A stretch of DNA of 22,250 bases from Nitrospirota bacterium. Lineage in GTDB: Bacteria > Nitrospirota > Thermodesulfovibrionia > Thermodesulfovibrionales > SM23-35. The notes under the pieces are model-generated. The model ran no database searches and was not told the DNA's origin. It was given only the letters and a program-made list of their open reading frames with translations. Where the stretch lies: NCBI GenBank assembly GCA_016212245.1, contig JACRGU010000100.1, positions 1-22,250 of the forward strand. The letters run 5' to 3'. Of the stretch, positions 8,443 to 14,319 are shown piece after piece (the first letter of the stretch is position 1; every line of letters begins with the position of its first letter). Both the position numbers and the translations under genes were made by a program.

Positions 8443-8494
8443 TCACAAATGTTGCCCATGCACAGGCCATGACATTGGGGTTCCCATCTTTCAT
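8429..8494 (-). CDS. Possible 21-codon mini-ORF at the carA stop
   Basis: An ATG overlaps the carA stop (ATGA) and opens a 21-residue frame beginning MKDGNPNVMACAW and ending FVNGYG. It closes inside the start of the downstream membrane-protein gene. It could be a coupling or leader peptide bridging the 48-base gap, the remnant of a larger gene, or chance. No function is proposed. Confidence 0.15.
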   Translation of the reverse strand: MKDGNPNVMACAWATFVNGYG

Positions 8495-9681
8495 CCATGA
8501 GTCTTCTCTATTAATTCCCTGAATCTCTTGAACAGATATGTTGCATCATTTGGTCCCGGCCCTGCCTCTGGATGGTACTGAACAGATAATATTGGGAGTT
8601 CAACATGTCTCATGCCCTCCTCTGTGCCGTCGTATAGATTCTTATGAGTAAGCTCAACCTGTCCTTTCAGACTCGCCACCTCAACACAGAAGTTGTGGTT
8701 CTGGGAGGTTATCTCCACCTCATTAGTCTTCAGATCCATCACTGGATGGTTTCCTCCATGATGGCCGAATTTGAGTTTATATGTCCTTCCTCCCATTGCG
8801 AGCCCTAATATCTGATGGCCGAGGCAGATACCGAATATGGGCTTTTTGCCGATAAGCTTTTTTGTGTTTTTGATAGCGTATGTAACTGGCTCAGGGTCTC
8901 CAGGGCCATTGCTTAAAAGTATCCCATCAGGGTTCATATCGAGGACCTCTTCAGCAGGGGTCTTTGCAGGCACAACATATACATCAAAACCTGCATCCAC
9001 GAGGTTTCTCAGAATGCTGAGTTTAACCCCAAAGTCGTAGACGATAACCCTTTTGAGTTGGGAGTTGGGAGTTGGGAGTTGGGAGTCGGGGTGCCATTTC
9101 CAGCAACCCTCATTCCACGGATAAGCCTCTTTTGTCGTCACCTCTTTTACGAGGTCAATGCCCACTATGCCGGGATGCTTCCTTACCTTTTCGAGTAGGC
9201 TTTGAGGATTAAGATCCTTTGCTGAAATTATCCCCATCTGTGAGCCAGTATCTCTCAGATGTCTTGTGAGGGCCCTCGTGTCTACCCCTTCGATACCAAC
9301 GATTTGGTATTCTTTTAAATAATCTGATAGTGACCCCCTCATCGCCCGCCAATTGCTCGGGAAGTCAAGATATTCTTTCACGATAAAGCCTTCAACCTTC
9401 GGCCCTCCGAGTGATTCTATATCTTCAGCGTTTACGCCATAATTCCCTATCTGCGGGTATGTCATTGCGACAATCTGGCCTTTATAGGAGGGGTCGGTGA
9501 GTATTTCCTGATAGCCTGTCATTGAGGTATTGAATACTACCTCACCTATTGTCTTACCTTCTGCACCGAAGTTTTTCCCTTCAAACACTGTTCCATCTGA
9601 TAAGACAAGCAGGGCCTTTACCCCGTTAGAAAAATTTTCTAACGGAACAGGCCCGAACTTTCTAACGGGGTTTACTGCCAC
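8491..9681 (-). CDS. carA: Carbamoyl-phosphate synthase small subunit
   Basis: The 396-aa product is CarA, the class I glutamine amidotransferase that feeds ammonia to CarB. The N-terminal domain has TSMTGYQEILTDPSYKGQIV. The C-terminal domain has the nucleophile motif GICLGHQILG (Cys286) and the catalytic His/Glu in QYHPEAGPGP. The protein is 15-25 residues longer than usual because of two repeat-encoded segments. An 18-residue one (NPVRKFGPVPLENFSNGV) sits at residues 4-21, and a heptamer-encoded PDSQLPTPNSQL lies near residues 198-209. The only plausible start is GTG at 9681, inside the pyrC end. Removing the inserted 54 bases gives MAVKALLVLSDG, the expected CarA N-terminus. pyrC overlaps by 10 bp. 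Confidence 0.96.
   Translation of the reverse strand: MAVNPVRKFGPVPLENFSNGVKALLVLSDGTVFEGKNFGAEGKTIGEVVFNTSMTGYQEILTDPSYKGQIVAMTYPQIGNYGVNAEDIESLGGPKVEGFIVKEYLDFPSNWRAMRGSLSDYLKEYQIVGIEGVDTRALTRHLRDTGSQMGIISAKDLNPQSLLEKVRKHPGIVGIDLVKEVTTKEAYPWNEGCWKWHPDSQLPTPNSQLKRVIVYDFGVKLSILRNLVDAGFDVYVVPAKTPAEEVLDMNPDGILLSNGPGDPEPVTYAIKNTKKLIGKKPIFGICLGHQILGLAMGGRTYKLKFGHHGGNHPVMDLKTNEVEITSQNHNFCVEVASLKGQVELTHKNLYDGTEEGMRHVELPILSVQYHPEAGPGPNDATYLFKRFRELIEKTHG
9055..9089 (-). repeat. Tandem 7-bp repeat inside carA
   Basis: Four GAGTTGG units and one GAGTCGG unit lie in tandem on the + strand. They are read in carA as a Gln-Leu-Pro-Thr-Pro-Asn-Ser type peptide (SQLPTPNSQL) between the two CarA domains. No palindrome accompanies them. 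Because 7 is not a multiple of 3, gain or loss of one unit would shift the carA frame. Confidence 0.9.
9617..9675 (-). mobile_element. Palindromic mini-element with 5-bp duplication at the pyrC/carA junction
   Basis: The direct repeats TTTAC at 9617-9621 and 9671-9675 (+ strand) flank 49 bases. The ends are 12-bp perfect inverted repeats, CCCCGTTAGAAA (9621-9632) and TTTCTAACGGGG (9659-9670), and a third inner arm lies at 9636-9645. Element plus one TTTAC copy is 54 bases, or 18 codons, all open in carA. The pyrC stop codon falls in the right TTTAC copy. The structure is like a MITE or a Rickettsia-type palindromic coding element; no transposase is nearby. Confidence 0.82.
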
Positions 9682-11003
9682 TCGTATATCCTTCCTTTCG
9701 AGATCGTAACAACAGGCATACCTTTAAGCACCCATCCATCAAAGGGTGTATTCTTCCCTTTTGATGTGAGCTTCGCAGCCTCAATCTTAACCTCTTTTTT
9801 CATATCTATTATAGTTATATCCGCATCAGCCCCGGGTTTCAGCGTGCCTTTTGGACCAGTGACGAGTAAATTAAGGATTCTGGCTGGGTTGAGTGCCATC
9901 TTCTCGACAAGCTGGCTTATAGTTAAAATCCCTTCATCAACAAGCTTCATACTCAAACCCAGTGCTGTCTCAAGGCCTGATATGCCTGATGGCGCCTTGT
10001 CAAACTCCTGTAGCTTTTCATCAATATGATGTGGTGCATGATCAGTTGCAATCACATCAATAGTGCCATCCCTCAGACCTTCCTTTATAGCCTCTACATC
10101 CCGTTTCGCCCCTAATGGTGGATTTACTTTTGCATTTGTATTGTAGCCTGTTACAGCATCTTCTGTGATACTGAAATAATGAGGGCATGTCTCCGCTGTC
10201 ACATCCACCCCTCTTTTCTTTGCATCCCTTATCAATCTCACTGAGCCTTCTGTAGAGACATGGGCTATATGGAGTCTTCCTCCTGTAAGTTCTGCCAAGG
10301 AGATATCCCTGTAAACCATTATCATTTCCGCCTCAGCCGGAATACCTTTGAGCCCGAGCGTTACAGATAAGAGGCCCTCATTCATCACTCCACCTTCAGA
10401 GAGGGTTAAATCCTCGCAATGAGAAATAATCGGCACACTAAATGCCTTTGAATACTCGAGGGCCCTTCTCATAAGGAGGCTATTCGTCACCGGGTATCCG
10501 TCATCAGAAAATGCAACACAACCCTCATCCCTCATCGCACCCATCTCTGCAAGTTCTTCGCCTTTCTGGCCTTTGGTTATTACACCAATTGGAAGTACTG
10601 TACACAAACCTTCCTGTGCAGCCTTTCTTATTATGAATTCTGTGACACTTGCATTGTCGTTGACAGGGTATGTGTTTGGCATACAACAGACGGTTGTAAA
10701 ACCACCCCTGACTGCAGCAGTAGTTCCTGTGTTTATTGTCTCTTTGTATTCAAATCCCGGTTCCCTGAGATGGGTATGCATGTCAATCAATCCTGGCAGA
10801 ACATACAAGCCTTTAGCATCAATAGTTCGGAGTTCGGAATCTCCCCCCCACCCCTGCCCTCCCCCTCGATGGGGGAGGGTTGGGGTGGGGGTATTCTGTG
10901 TTCTGACCTCTTTTATCTTACCATCCTCAATCAATATATCTCCAACCCCATCAATTCCCTGTGATGGGTCTATAATATGTCCGTTTTTGACTAATATAAT
11001 CAT
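9672..11003 (-). CDS. pyrC: Dihydroorotase (class I, PyrC)
   Basis: The 443-aa product is a dihydroorotase of the amidohydrolase superfamily that interconverts carbamoyl aspartate and dihydroorotate. Metal-site motifs are visible: DMHTHLREPGFEYKE (HxH plus Arg), SHCED, HIAHVSTEGSV, CPHYF and the catalytic DVIATDHAPHH. The N-terminal beta domain contains a foreign segment (about residues 34-60, including TPTPTLPHRGGGQGWGG) between KEV and IDAKGLYVLPG. This is encoded by a palindromic repeat element. Without it the protein would have the usual length. The start overlaps the pyrB stop by 4 bp (ATGA) with AGGAGT as ribosome site, and the stop lies within the carA start region. Confidence 0.96.
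   Translation of the reverse strand: MIILVKNGHIIDPSQGIDGVGDILIEDGKIKEVRTQNTPTPTLPHRGGGQGWGGDSELRTIDAKGLYVLPGLIDMHTHLREPGFEYKETINTGTTAAVRGGFTTVCCMPNTYPVNDNASVTEFIIRKAAQEGLCTVLPIGVITKGQKGEELAEMGAMRDEGCVAFSDDGYPVTNSLLMRRALEYSKAFSVPIISHCEDLTLSEGGVMNEGLLSVTLGLKGIPAEAEMIMVYRDISLAELTGGRLHIAHVSTEGSVRLIRDAKKRGVDVTAETCPHYFSITEDAVTGYNTNAKVNPPLGAKRDVEAIKEGLRDGTIDVIATDHAPHHIDEKLQEFDKAPSGISGLETALGLSMKLVDEGILTISQLVEKMALNPARILNLLVTGPKGTLKPGADADITIIDMKKEVKIEAAKLTSKGKNTPFDGWVLKGMPVVTISKGRIYEWQ
10825..10906 (-). repeat. Composite heptamer-palindrome element inside pyrC
   Basis: Two GTTCGGA units (10825-10838) precede a C-rich arm (10845-10865). A 5-base loop TCGAT and a G-rich arm (10871-10891) follow. The two 21-base arms pair except for two central positions. 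A degenerate heptamer ending GTTCTGA (10900-10906) closes the element. It is the same family and orientation as the carB insert (GTTCGGA then C-rich arm on the + strand) and is fully open in the pyrC frame. Confidence 0.9.
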
Positions 11004-11920
11004 CTTCTGACTCCTGCAAGTAGATACATAACTGCCATCCTGACTGCAAGACCATTTGTCACCTGCTCGAGGATTACTGACCTCGGACCATCTGCAATCT
11101 CTGATGTTATTTCGATTCCTCTATTCATAGGTCCTGGATGCATTACAATAGCATCTTCTTTTGCGAGGGAAAATCGCTCTGGTGTCAGCCCCCAGTTTTT
11201 GAAATATTCTTCTGTGGATGGGAAGAACCCTTTGCCCTGCCTCTCCATTTGGATCCTGAGCATCATCACAACATCCACACCCTTCAGGCCCTCTTCCATA
11301 TTATGGAAGACAGTAACACCAGTGCCCTCTATCTCTTTCGGTATAAGCGTCGGAGGGCCGATCAACCTTACCTTTGACCCGAGCTTTGTCAGGCTATAGA
11401 TATTTGATTTTGCAACCCTGCTATGGGTTATGTCTCCTACAATCGCTATCTCAAGCCCTTCAATCCTTCCCTTCTTCTCCCTTATAGTAAAGGCATCTAA
11501 GAGTGCCTGGGTTGGATGCTCATTCGTCCCATCCCCTGCATTTATAACCGAGGCCCTGAGTTTCTTTGCAAGAAGATGTGGCACCCCTGATGAGGGATGC
11601 CTTATTATTATAAAGTCCGCACCGAGGGCCTGGACAGTAAGGGCTGTATCAATCAGGCTCTCGCCCTTGACAACACTGCTCATCGGGACAGAGAAGTTTA
11701 TTACATCTGTGCTCAGCCTCTTTGCTGCAAGTTCAAAGGATGTCCTTGTCCTTGTTGATGGTTCAAAGAAGAGATTAATAGCAGTCTTGCCACGCAGGGT
11801 TGGAACCTTTTTTATATCCCTTCCAAGCACATCCTTGAAACCTGCAGCTGTATCGAGGATAAGGTTTATCTCTTCAAGAGAGAGCTCCTTTATGCCAAGT
11901 AGATCTTTTTTCTTCAGCAT
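11000..11920 (-). CDS. pyrB: Aspartate carbamoyltransferase catalytic subunit
   Basis: The 306-aa product has all catalytic-subunit signatures. FFEPSTRTRTSFELA (about residues 51-65) holds the carbamoyl-phosphate loop. Others are HPTQALLDAFTI, HSRVAKSNIYSL and the C-terminal HPGPMNRGIEI. It condenses carbamoyl phosphate with aspartate, the committed step of pyrimidine synthesis. Length is normal and, unlike its three neighbours pyrC, carA and carB, it carries no repeat insertion. No pyrI regulatory subunit is present, consistent with control by PyrR instead. It starts three bases after the pyrR stop with a GAGGAG ribosome site. Confidence 0.97.
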   Translation of the reverse strand: MLKKKDLLGIKELSLEEINLILDTAAGFKDVLGRDIKKVPTLRGKTAINLFFEPSTRTRTSFELAAKRLSTDVINFSVPMSSVVKGESLIDTALTVQALGADFIIIRHPSSGVPHLLAKKLRASVINAGDGTNEHPTQALLDAFTIREKKGRIEGLEIAIVGDITHSRVAKSNIYSLTKLGSKVRLIGPPTLIPKEIEGTGVTVFHNMEEGLKGVDVVMMLRIQMERQGKGFFPSTEEYFKNWGLTPERFSLAKEDAIVMHPGPMNRGIEITSEIADGPRSVILEQVTNGLAVRMAVMYLLAGVRR

Positions 11921-11923
11921 AGT

Positions 11924-12466
11924 TTACTCCTCACTACTCAGTTTTTTGAGTATTACCCTATCTTCAAATCCTTCTTCTTCGAGCTGAACCTCAACCGTCT
12001 CACTCAATGCTGTGGGAATATTCTTCCCGACATAATCTGCTTTTATCGGAAGCTCCCGGTGTCCTCTGTCAACAAGAACCGCAAGCTGGATAGAGGCAGG
12101 TCTTCCGAGGTCAATCAATGCATCCATTGCTGCCCTTATTGACCTCCCTGTAAAGAGGACATCATCAACGAGTACAATCTTTAAATCTGTCACTTCACAA
12201 AAGACCTCGGTTTTCCTGACAACAGGCTGTTCCTTTCTTATATTTAGGTCATCCCTGTAAAATGCAATGTCGAGAGAGCCAACAGGGATCTCTTTTTTTT
12301 CGATCTCCTTTATGTTTGAGGCAAGCCTTTTTGCAAGATGCACTCCACCTCTCTGTATTCCAACAAGGCAGAGCTCCTCTGTGCCCCTGTTCTTTTCTAT
12401 TATTTCATGCGCCATTCTCATTAAAGCCCTGTCAATATCCTGTTTATTCATGAGTTCCTTAGGCAT
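11924..12466 (-). CDS. pyrR: Bifunctional pyr operon regulator/uracil phosphoribosyltransferase PyrR
   Basis: The 180-aa product is PyrR. It has the type I phosphoribosyltransferase fold with VGIQRGGVHLAKRL near the N-terminus, the PRPP loop KIVLVDDVLFTGRSIRAAMD (about residues 95-114) and a typical LVDRGHRELPI segment. In the family PyrR binds UMP/UTP, then attaches to a hairpin in pyr leader RNA and promotes termination; many members also convert uracil to UMP. A matching RNA site and terminator lie directly upstream, so autogenous control of the operon is strongly implied. The start is ATG at 12466 with GAGGTG seven bases upstream. Confidence 0.96.
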   Translation of the reverse strand: MPKELMNKQDIDRALMRMAHEIIEKNRGTEELCLVGIQRGGVHLAKRLASNIKEIEKKEIPVGSLDIAFYRDDLNIRKEQPVVRKTEVFCEVTDLKIVLVDDVLFTGRSIRAAMDALIDLGRPASIQLAVLVDRGHRELPIKADYVGKNIPTALSETVEVQLEEEGFEDRVILKKLSSEE

Positions 12467-12481
12467 CTTTTAACACCTCAT

Positions 12482-12518
12482 AAAAAAACCTTCCCCTCAT
12501 CTTGAGTGGAAGGTTTTT
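12482..12518 (-). terminator. Intrinsic terminator of the pyr attenuator
   Basis: Read on the - strand, AAAAACCTTCC (12518-12508) pairs with GGAAGGTTTTT (12494-12484), with an inner CTC/GAG helix and a U-rich tail. It ends about 15 bases before the pyrR start and after the PyrR-binding hairpin. It is therefore an attenuator within the leader, not the end of trpA. Confidence 0.9.
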
Positions 12519-12535
12519 ATCATATCGAGATTCTT

Positions 12536-12549
12536 GCAGCTCACGCTGC
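12536..12549 (-). promoter_or_regulatory. GNRA-capped hairpin in the pyr leader
   Basis: The leader RNA reads GCAGC-GUGA-GCUGC, a perfect 5-bp stem closed by a GNRA tetraloop. It lies between the PyrR hairpin and the terminator and is probably part of the attenuator fold. I could not resolve the competing antiterminator pairing by eye. Confidence 0.6.
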
Positions 12550-12563
12550 CTCCTTTGCCTTTC

Positions 12564-12579
12564 TAGCCTCACTGGGCTA
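12564..12579 (-). promoter_or_regulatory. PyrR-binding RNA hairpin
   Basis: The RNA reads UAGCC-CAGUGA-GGCUA: a 5-bp stem with a hexaloop matching the PyrR-site loop consensus CNGNGA. The surrounding AGCCCAGUGAGGCU matches ARUCCNGNGAGGYU at 13 of 14 positions. It sits near the predicted transcript 5' end and upstream of the terminator, as in Bacillus-type pyr attenuators. Confidence 0.88.
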
Positions 12580-12596
12580 TTATTAAAGACAATCTT

Positions 12597-12625
12597 ATTA
12601 AAACATAAATTGCTGATACTGTCAA
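12597..12625 (-). promoter_or_regulatory. Sigma70-type promoter of the pyr operon
   Basis: On the - strand a perfect -35 TTGACA (12625-12620) is followed by a 17-base spacer and a -10 TTTAAT (12602-12597, five of six). Transcription would start near 12590, about 11 bases before the PyrR hairpin. It lies just beyond the trpA stop, so the pyr genes have their own promoter. Confidence 0.8.
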
Positions 12626-12646
12626 ATTAAAAGGGTTTTAGGGGAT

Positions 12647-13420
12647 TTAGATTGCCTTCCTTAATTTAGATACAAAATCCTTCAGGGTTTCTCTCCCTTC
12701 CTGGACAGCTCTTACTATGGCACTGCCTACTATCACACCATCCGCCACGCCGGCCACCTGAGATGCCTCCTCAGGTGTAGAGACCCCAAAGCCGATTGCT
12801 ATTGGTTTGTCTGTGTATTTCTTTATTTCTGATATCAACGCCTCTATTGAGCCATCAAGTAGAAGTTTTGCGCCTGTTATCCCTGTTATCGAGACATAGT
12901 ATATAAAACCTTTTGATGCCTTTACCACTTTTTTTATTCTGTCTTCAGTTGAAGTCGGTGCGAGGAGAAAGATAGTATCGAGGTCAGCCTTCCTCGATAA
13001 CTTTATGAAATTCTCTGCCTCATCTGGTGGCAGGTCAGGTACTATCACACCATCAACCCCTGCATCCTTAGCATCTTTTACAAGATTCTCCTCACCATAT
13101 TTAAATACAGGGTTGTAATATGTCATCAGGACTACAGGTATCTCTGTGCTTCTTCGCAGTTCCCTTACAAACGCTATAACCTTCCTTAATGTAACACCTT
13201 CTTTTAATGCCCTTTCAGATGCACGCTGGATTGTAGGGCCGTCAGCCAGTGGGTCTGTAAACGGCACACCCAACTCGACAATATCTGCCTCGCACTCCTC
13301 AAACATAAGCACAATATCCTTTGTCCTCTCCAGATTTGGATCTCCTGCCATGATATAGGGGATAAAGGCTTTCCTGTTTTCTTTTTTTAATTTTTTGAAA
13401 GTCTTTTCAATTCGGGTCAT
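12647..13420 (-). CDS. trpA: Tryptophan synthase alpha subunit
   Basis: The 257-aa product is TrpA, which cleaves indole-3-glycerol phosphate to indole for channelling to TrpB. The TIM-barrel signatures FIPYIMAGDPN, DIVELGVPFTDPLADGPTIQRA (catalytic Glu and Asp) and YYVSITGITGAK are present, with the phosphate-binding GFGVSTPEEA and VIVGSAIV near the C-terminus. Length is normal. It starts at ATG 13420, preceded by GGAGAGG. The ATG overlaps the stop of a tiny upstream frame (TAATG). trpB, usually adjacent, is 2.8 kb away because a methyltransferase cassette lies between them. Confidence 0.96.
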   Translation of the reverse strand: MTRIEKTFKKLKKENRKAFIPYIMAGDPNLERTKDIVLMFEECEADIVELGVPFTDPLADGPTIQRASERALKEGVTLRKVIAFVRELRRSTEIPVVLMTYYNPVFKYGEENLVKDAKDAGVDGVIVPDLPPDEAENFIKLSRKADLDTIFLLAPTSTEDRIKKVVKASKGFIYYVSITGITGAKLLLDGSIEALISEIKKYTDKPIAIGFGVSTPEEASQVAGVADGVIVGSAIVRAVQEGRETLKDFVSKLRKAI

Positions 13421-13482
13421 TACTTTAGCCTCTCCATACAGCCGTCTGGATTACTGAAGAGAATTCGCCAACTCTTATTCAT
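13420..13482 (-). CDS. Possible 20-codon mini-ORF abutting trpA
   Basis: This frame ends LFSNPDGCMERLK with its stop overlapping the trpA ATG (TAATG), and it opens inside the end of the zinc-ribbon gene. It may be a coupling ORF or the 3' remnant of a gene once between trpB and trpA. It is unrecognised and may be chance. Confidence 0.15.
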   Translation of the reverse strand: MNKSWRILFSNPDGCMERLK

Positions 13483-13633
13483 CAGAAATTTCTGCCAATG
13501 CCTCTGATAATTCTTTCAAAAACCATTTCCGACCACACCCACAATCCCCTCGATATTCATCTTGATACTGACCTCCATAGAGTTCAAGTGTGACTTCCTT
13601 CCCGCATAAACATTTAATTTTTATTTTCTCCAT
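13475..13633 (-). CDS. 52-aa zinc-ribbon-like small protein
   Basis: The protein starts MEKIKIKCLCGKEVTLELYG, continues to a DCGCGRKWF block and ends in an acidic helix (LKELSEALAEISDE). Two CxC pairs (Cys8/Cys10 and Cys31/Cys33), each within a beta-hairpin-like context, are a plausible four-cysteine zinc site. It starts 14 bases after the stop of the 219-aa gene, with GAGG upstream at a long spacing, so it is probably the third gene of the methyltransferase cassette. Function is unknown; small zinc ribbons in such settings may bind nucleic acid or a partner protein, but that is inference. Confidence 0.65.
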   Translation of the reverse strand: MEKIKIKCLCGKEVTLELYGGQYQDEYRGDCGCGRKWFLKELSEALAEISDE

Positions 13634-13647
13634 ATTTAATCACATCC

Positions 13648-14307
13648 TCAGAGGTGAAAGTTAATAGGCCTCGTCCATTCTATACCACATTCTTTAAGCA
13701 AAGTTTTTATCTTATCTGGTTTAATTTTTCGTTCTCTTATTCCAGATAATGTATTTTTGAGCTTATTTTCTTCTTGTTCATTTATCACATATGCGAAAAA
13801 GTTGTACAAAAATGCTCGGCCTTCATAATGCCAGTAGATAATATCTTCCATGATGAACAACCATTTTATAACCTTTAGCAAAACATCGGCTTTTGGTTCT
13901 TCTGGATATAAAATGGGATTTTCTGCTAACATCAAGCCCACATCATTATTTGAGCAGTTATATAAATTGGTAATTATCTGCCATAATCTATCAAACTCTT
14001 CTCCATCTTGTTCTCTTATTTTTCTCAAAAGCACAGCAATCTGGTCATGCCTGCCTTCTTCAAGTCCACAGTTTGCGGGAATTTCTACTTTGAAATCAAA
14101 ATTCCATTTCACTCCTGGCCTACGAATATAAAGTTTTTCACTATTTGATAAATCTTCAACAGGATACCTAAATTCAATACCCTTTCCTTTTTTATCTTTT
14201 TCAAACTCTATAAAAGTGTTTACTACAGTTTTTACTATTTCAAATCGTCCACTGTGTTTACCGATTCTGATTTCTGAGCCCTCAATGGCATCTTTTTTCT
14301 TTGCCAT
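13648..14307 (-). CDS. Unrecognised 219-aa partner of the methyltransferase
   Basis: I do not recognise this protein. The N-terminal half is strand-rich and charged (EIRIGKHSGRFEIVKTVVNTF, then GVKWNFDFKVEIP at about residues 69-81). The C-terminal half is helical, with a VLLKVIKWLFIMEDIIYWHYEGR segment and an aromatic AFLYNFFAYV stretch. No membrane protein topology, no clear PD-(D/E)xK or HNH nuclease motif, and no helix-turn-helix is evident. It starts 12 bases after the methyltransferase with a good AGGAG site. Codons are A/T-rich like the methyltransferase and unlike trpA/trpB, so the two arrived together. A cognate restriction or accessory role is possible but unproven. Confidence 0.7.
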   Translation of the reverse strand: MAKKKDAIEGSEIRIGKHSGRFEIVKTVVNTFIEFEKDKKGKGIEFRYPVEDLSNSEKLYIRRPGVKWNFDFKVEIPANCGLEEGRHDQIAVLLRKIREQDGEEFDRLWQIITNLYNCSNNDVGLMLAENPILYPEEPKADVLLKVIKWLFIMEDIIYWHYEGRAFLYNFFAYVINEQEENKLKNTLSGIRERKIKPDKIKTLLKECGIEWTRPINFHL

Positions 14308-14319
14308 TTGAATTTCTCC

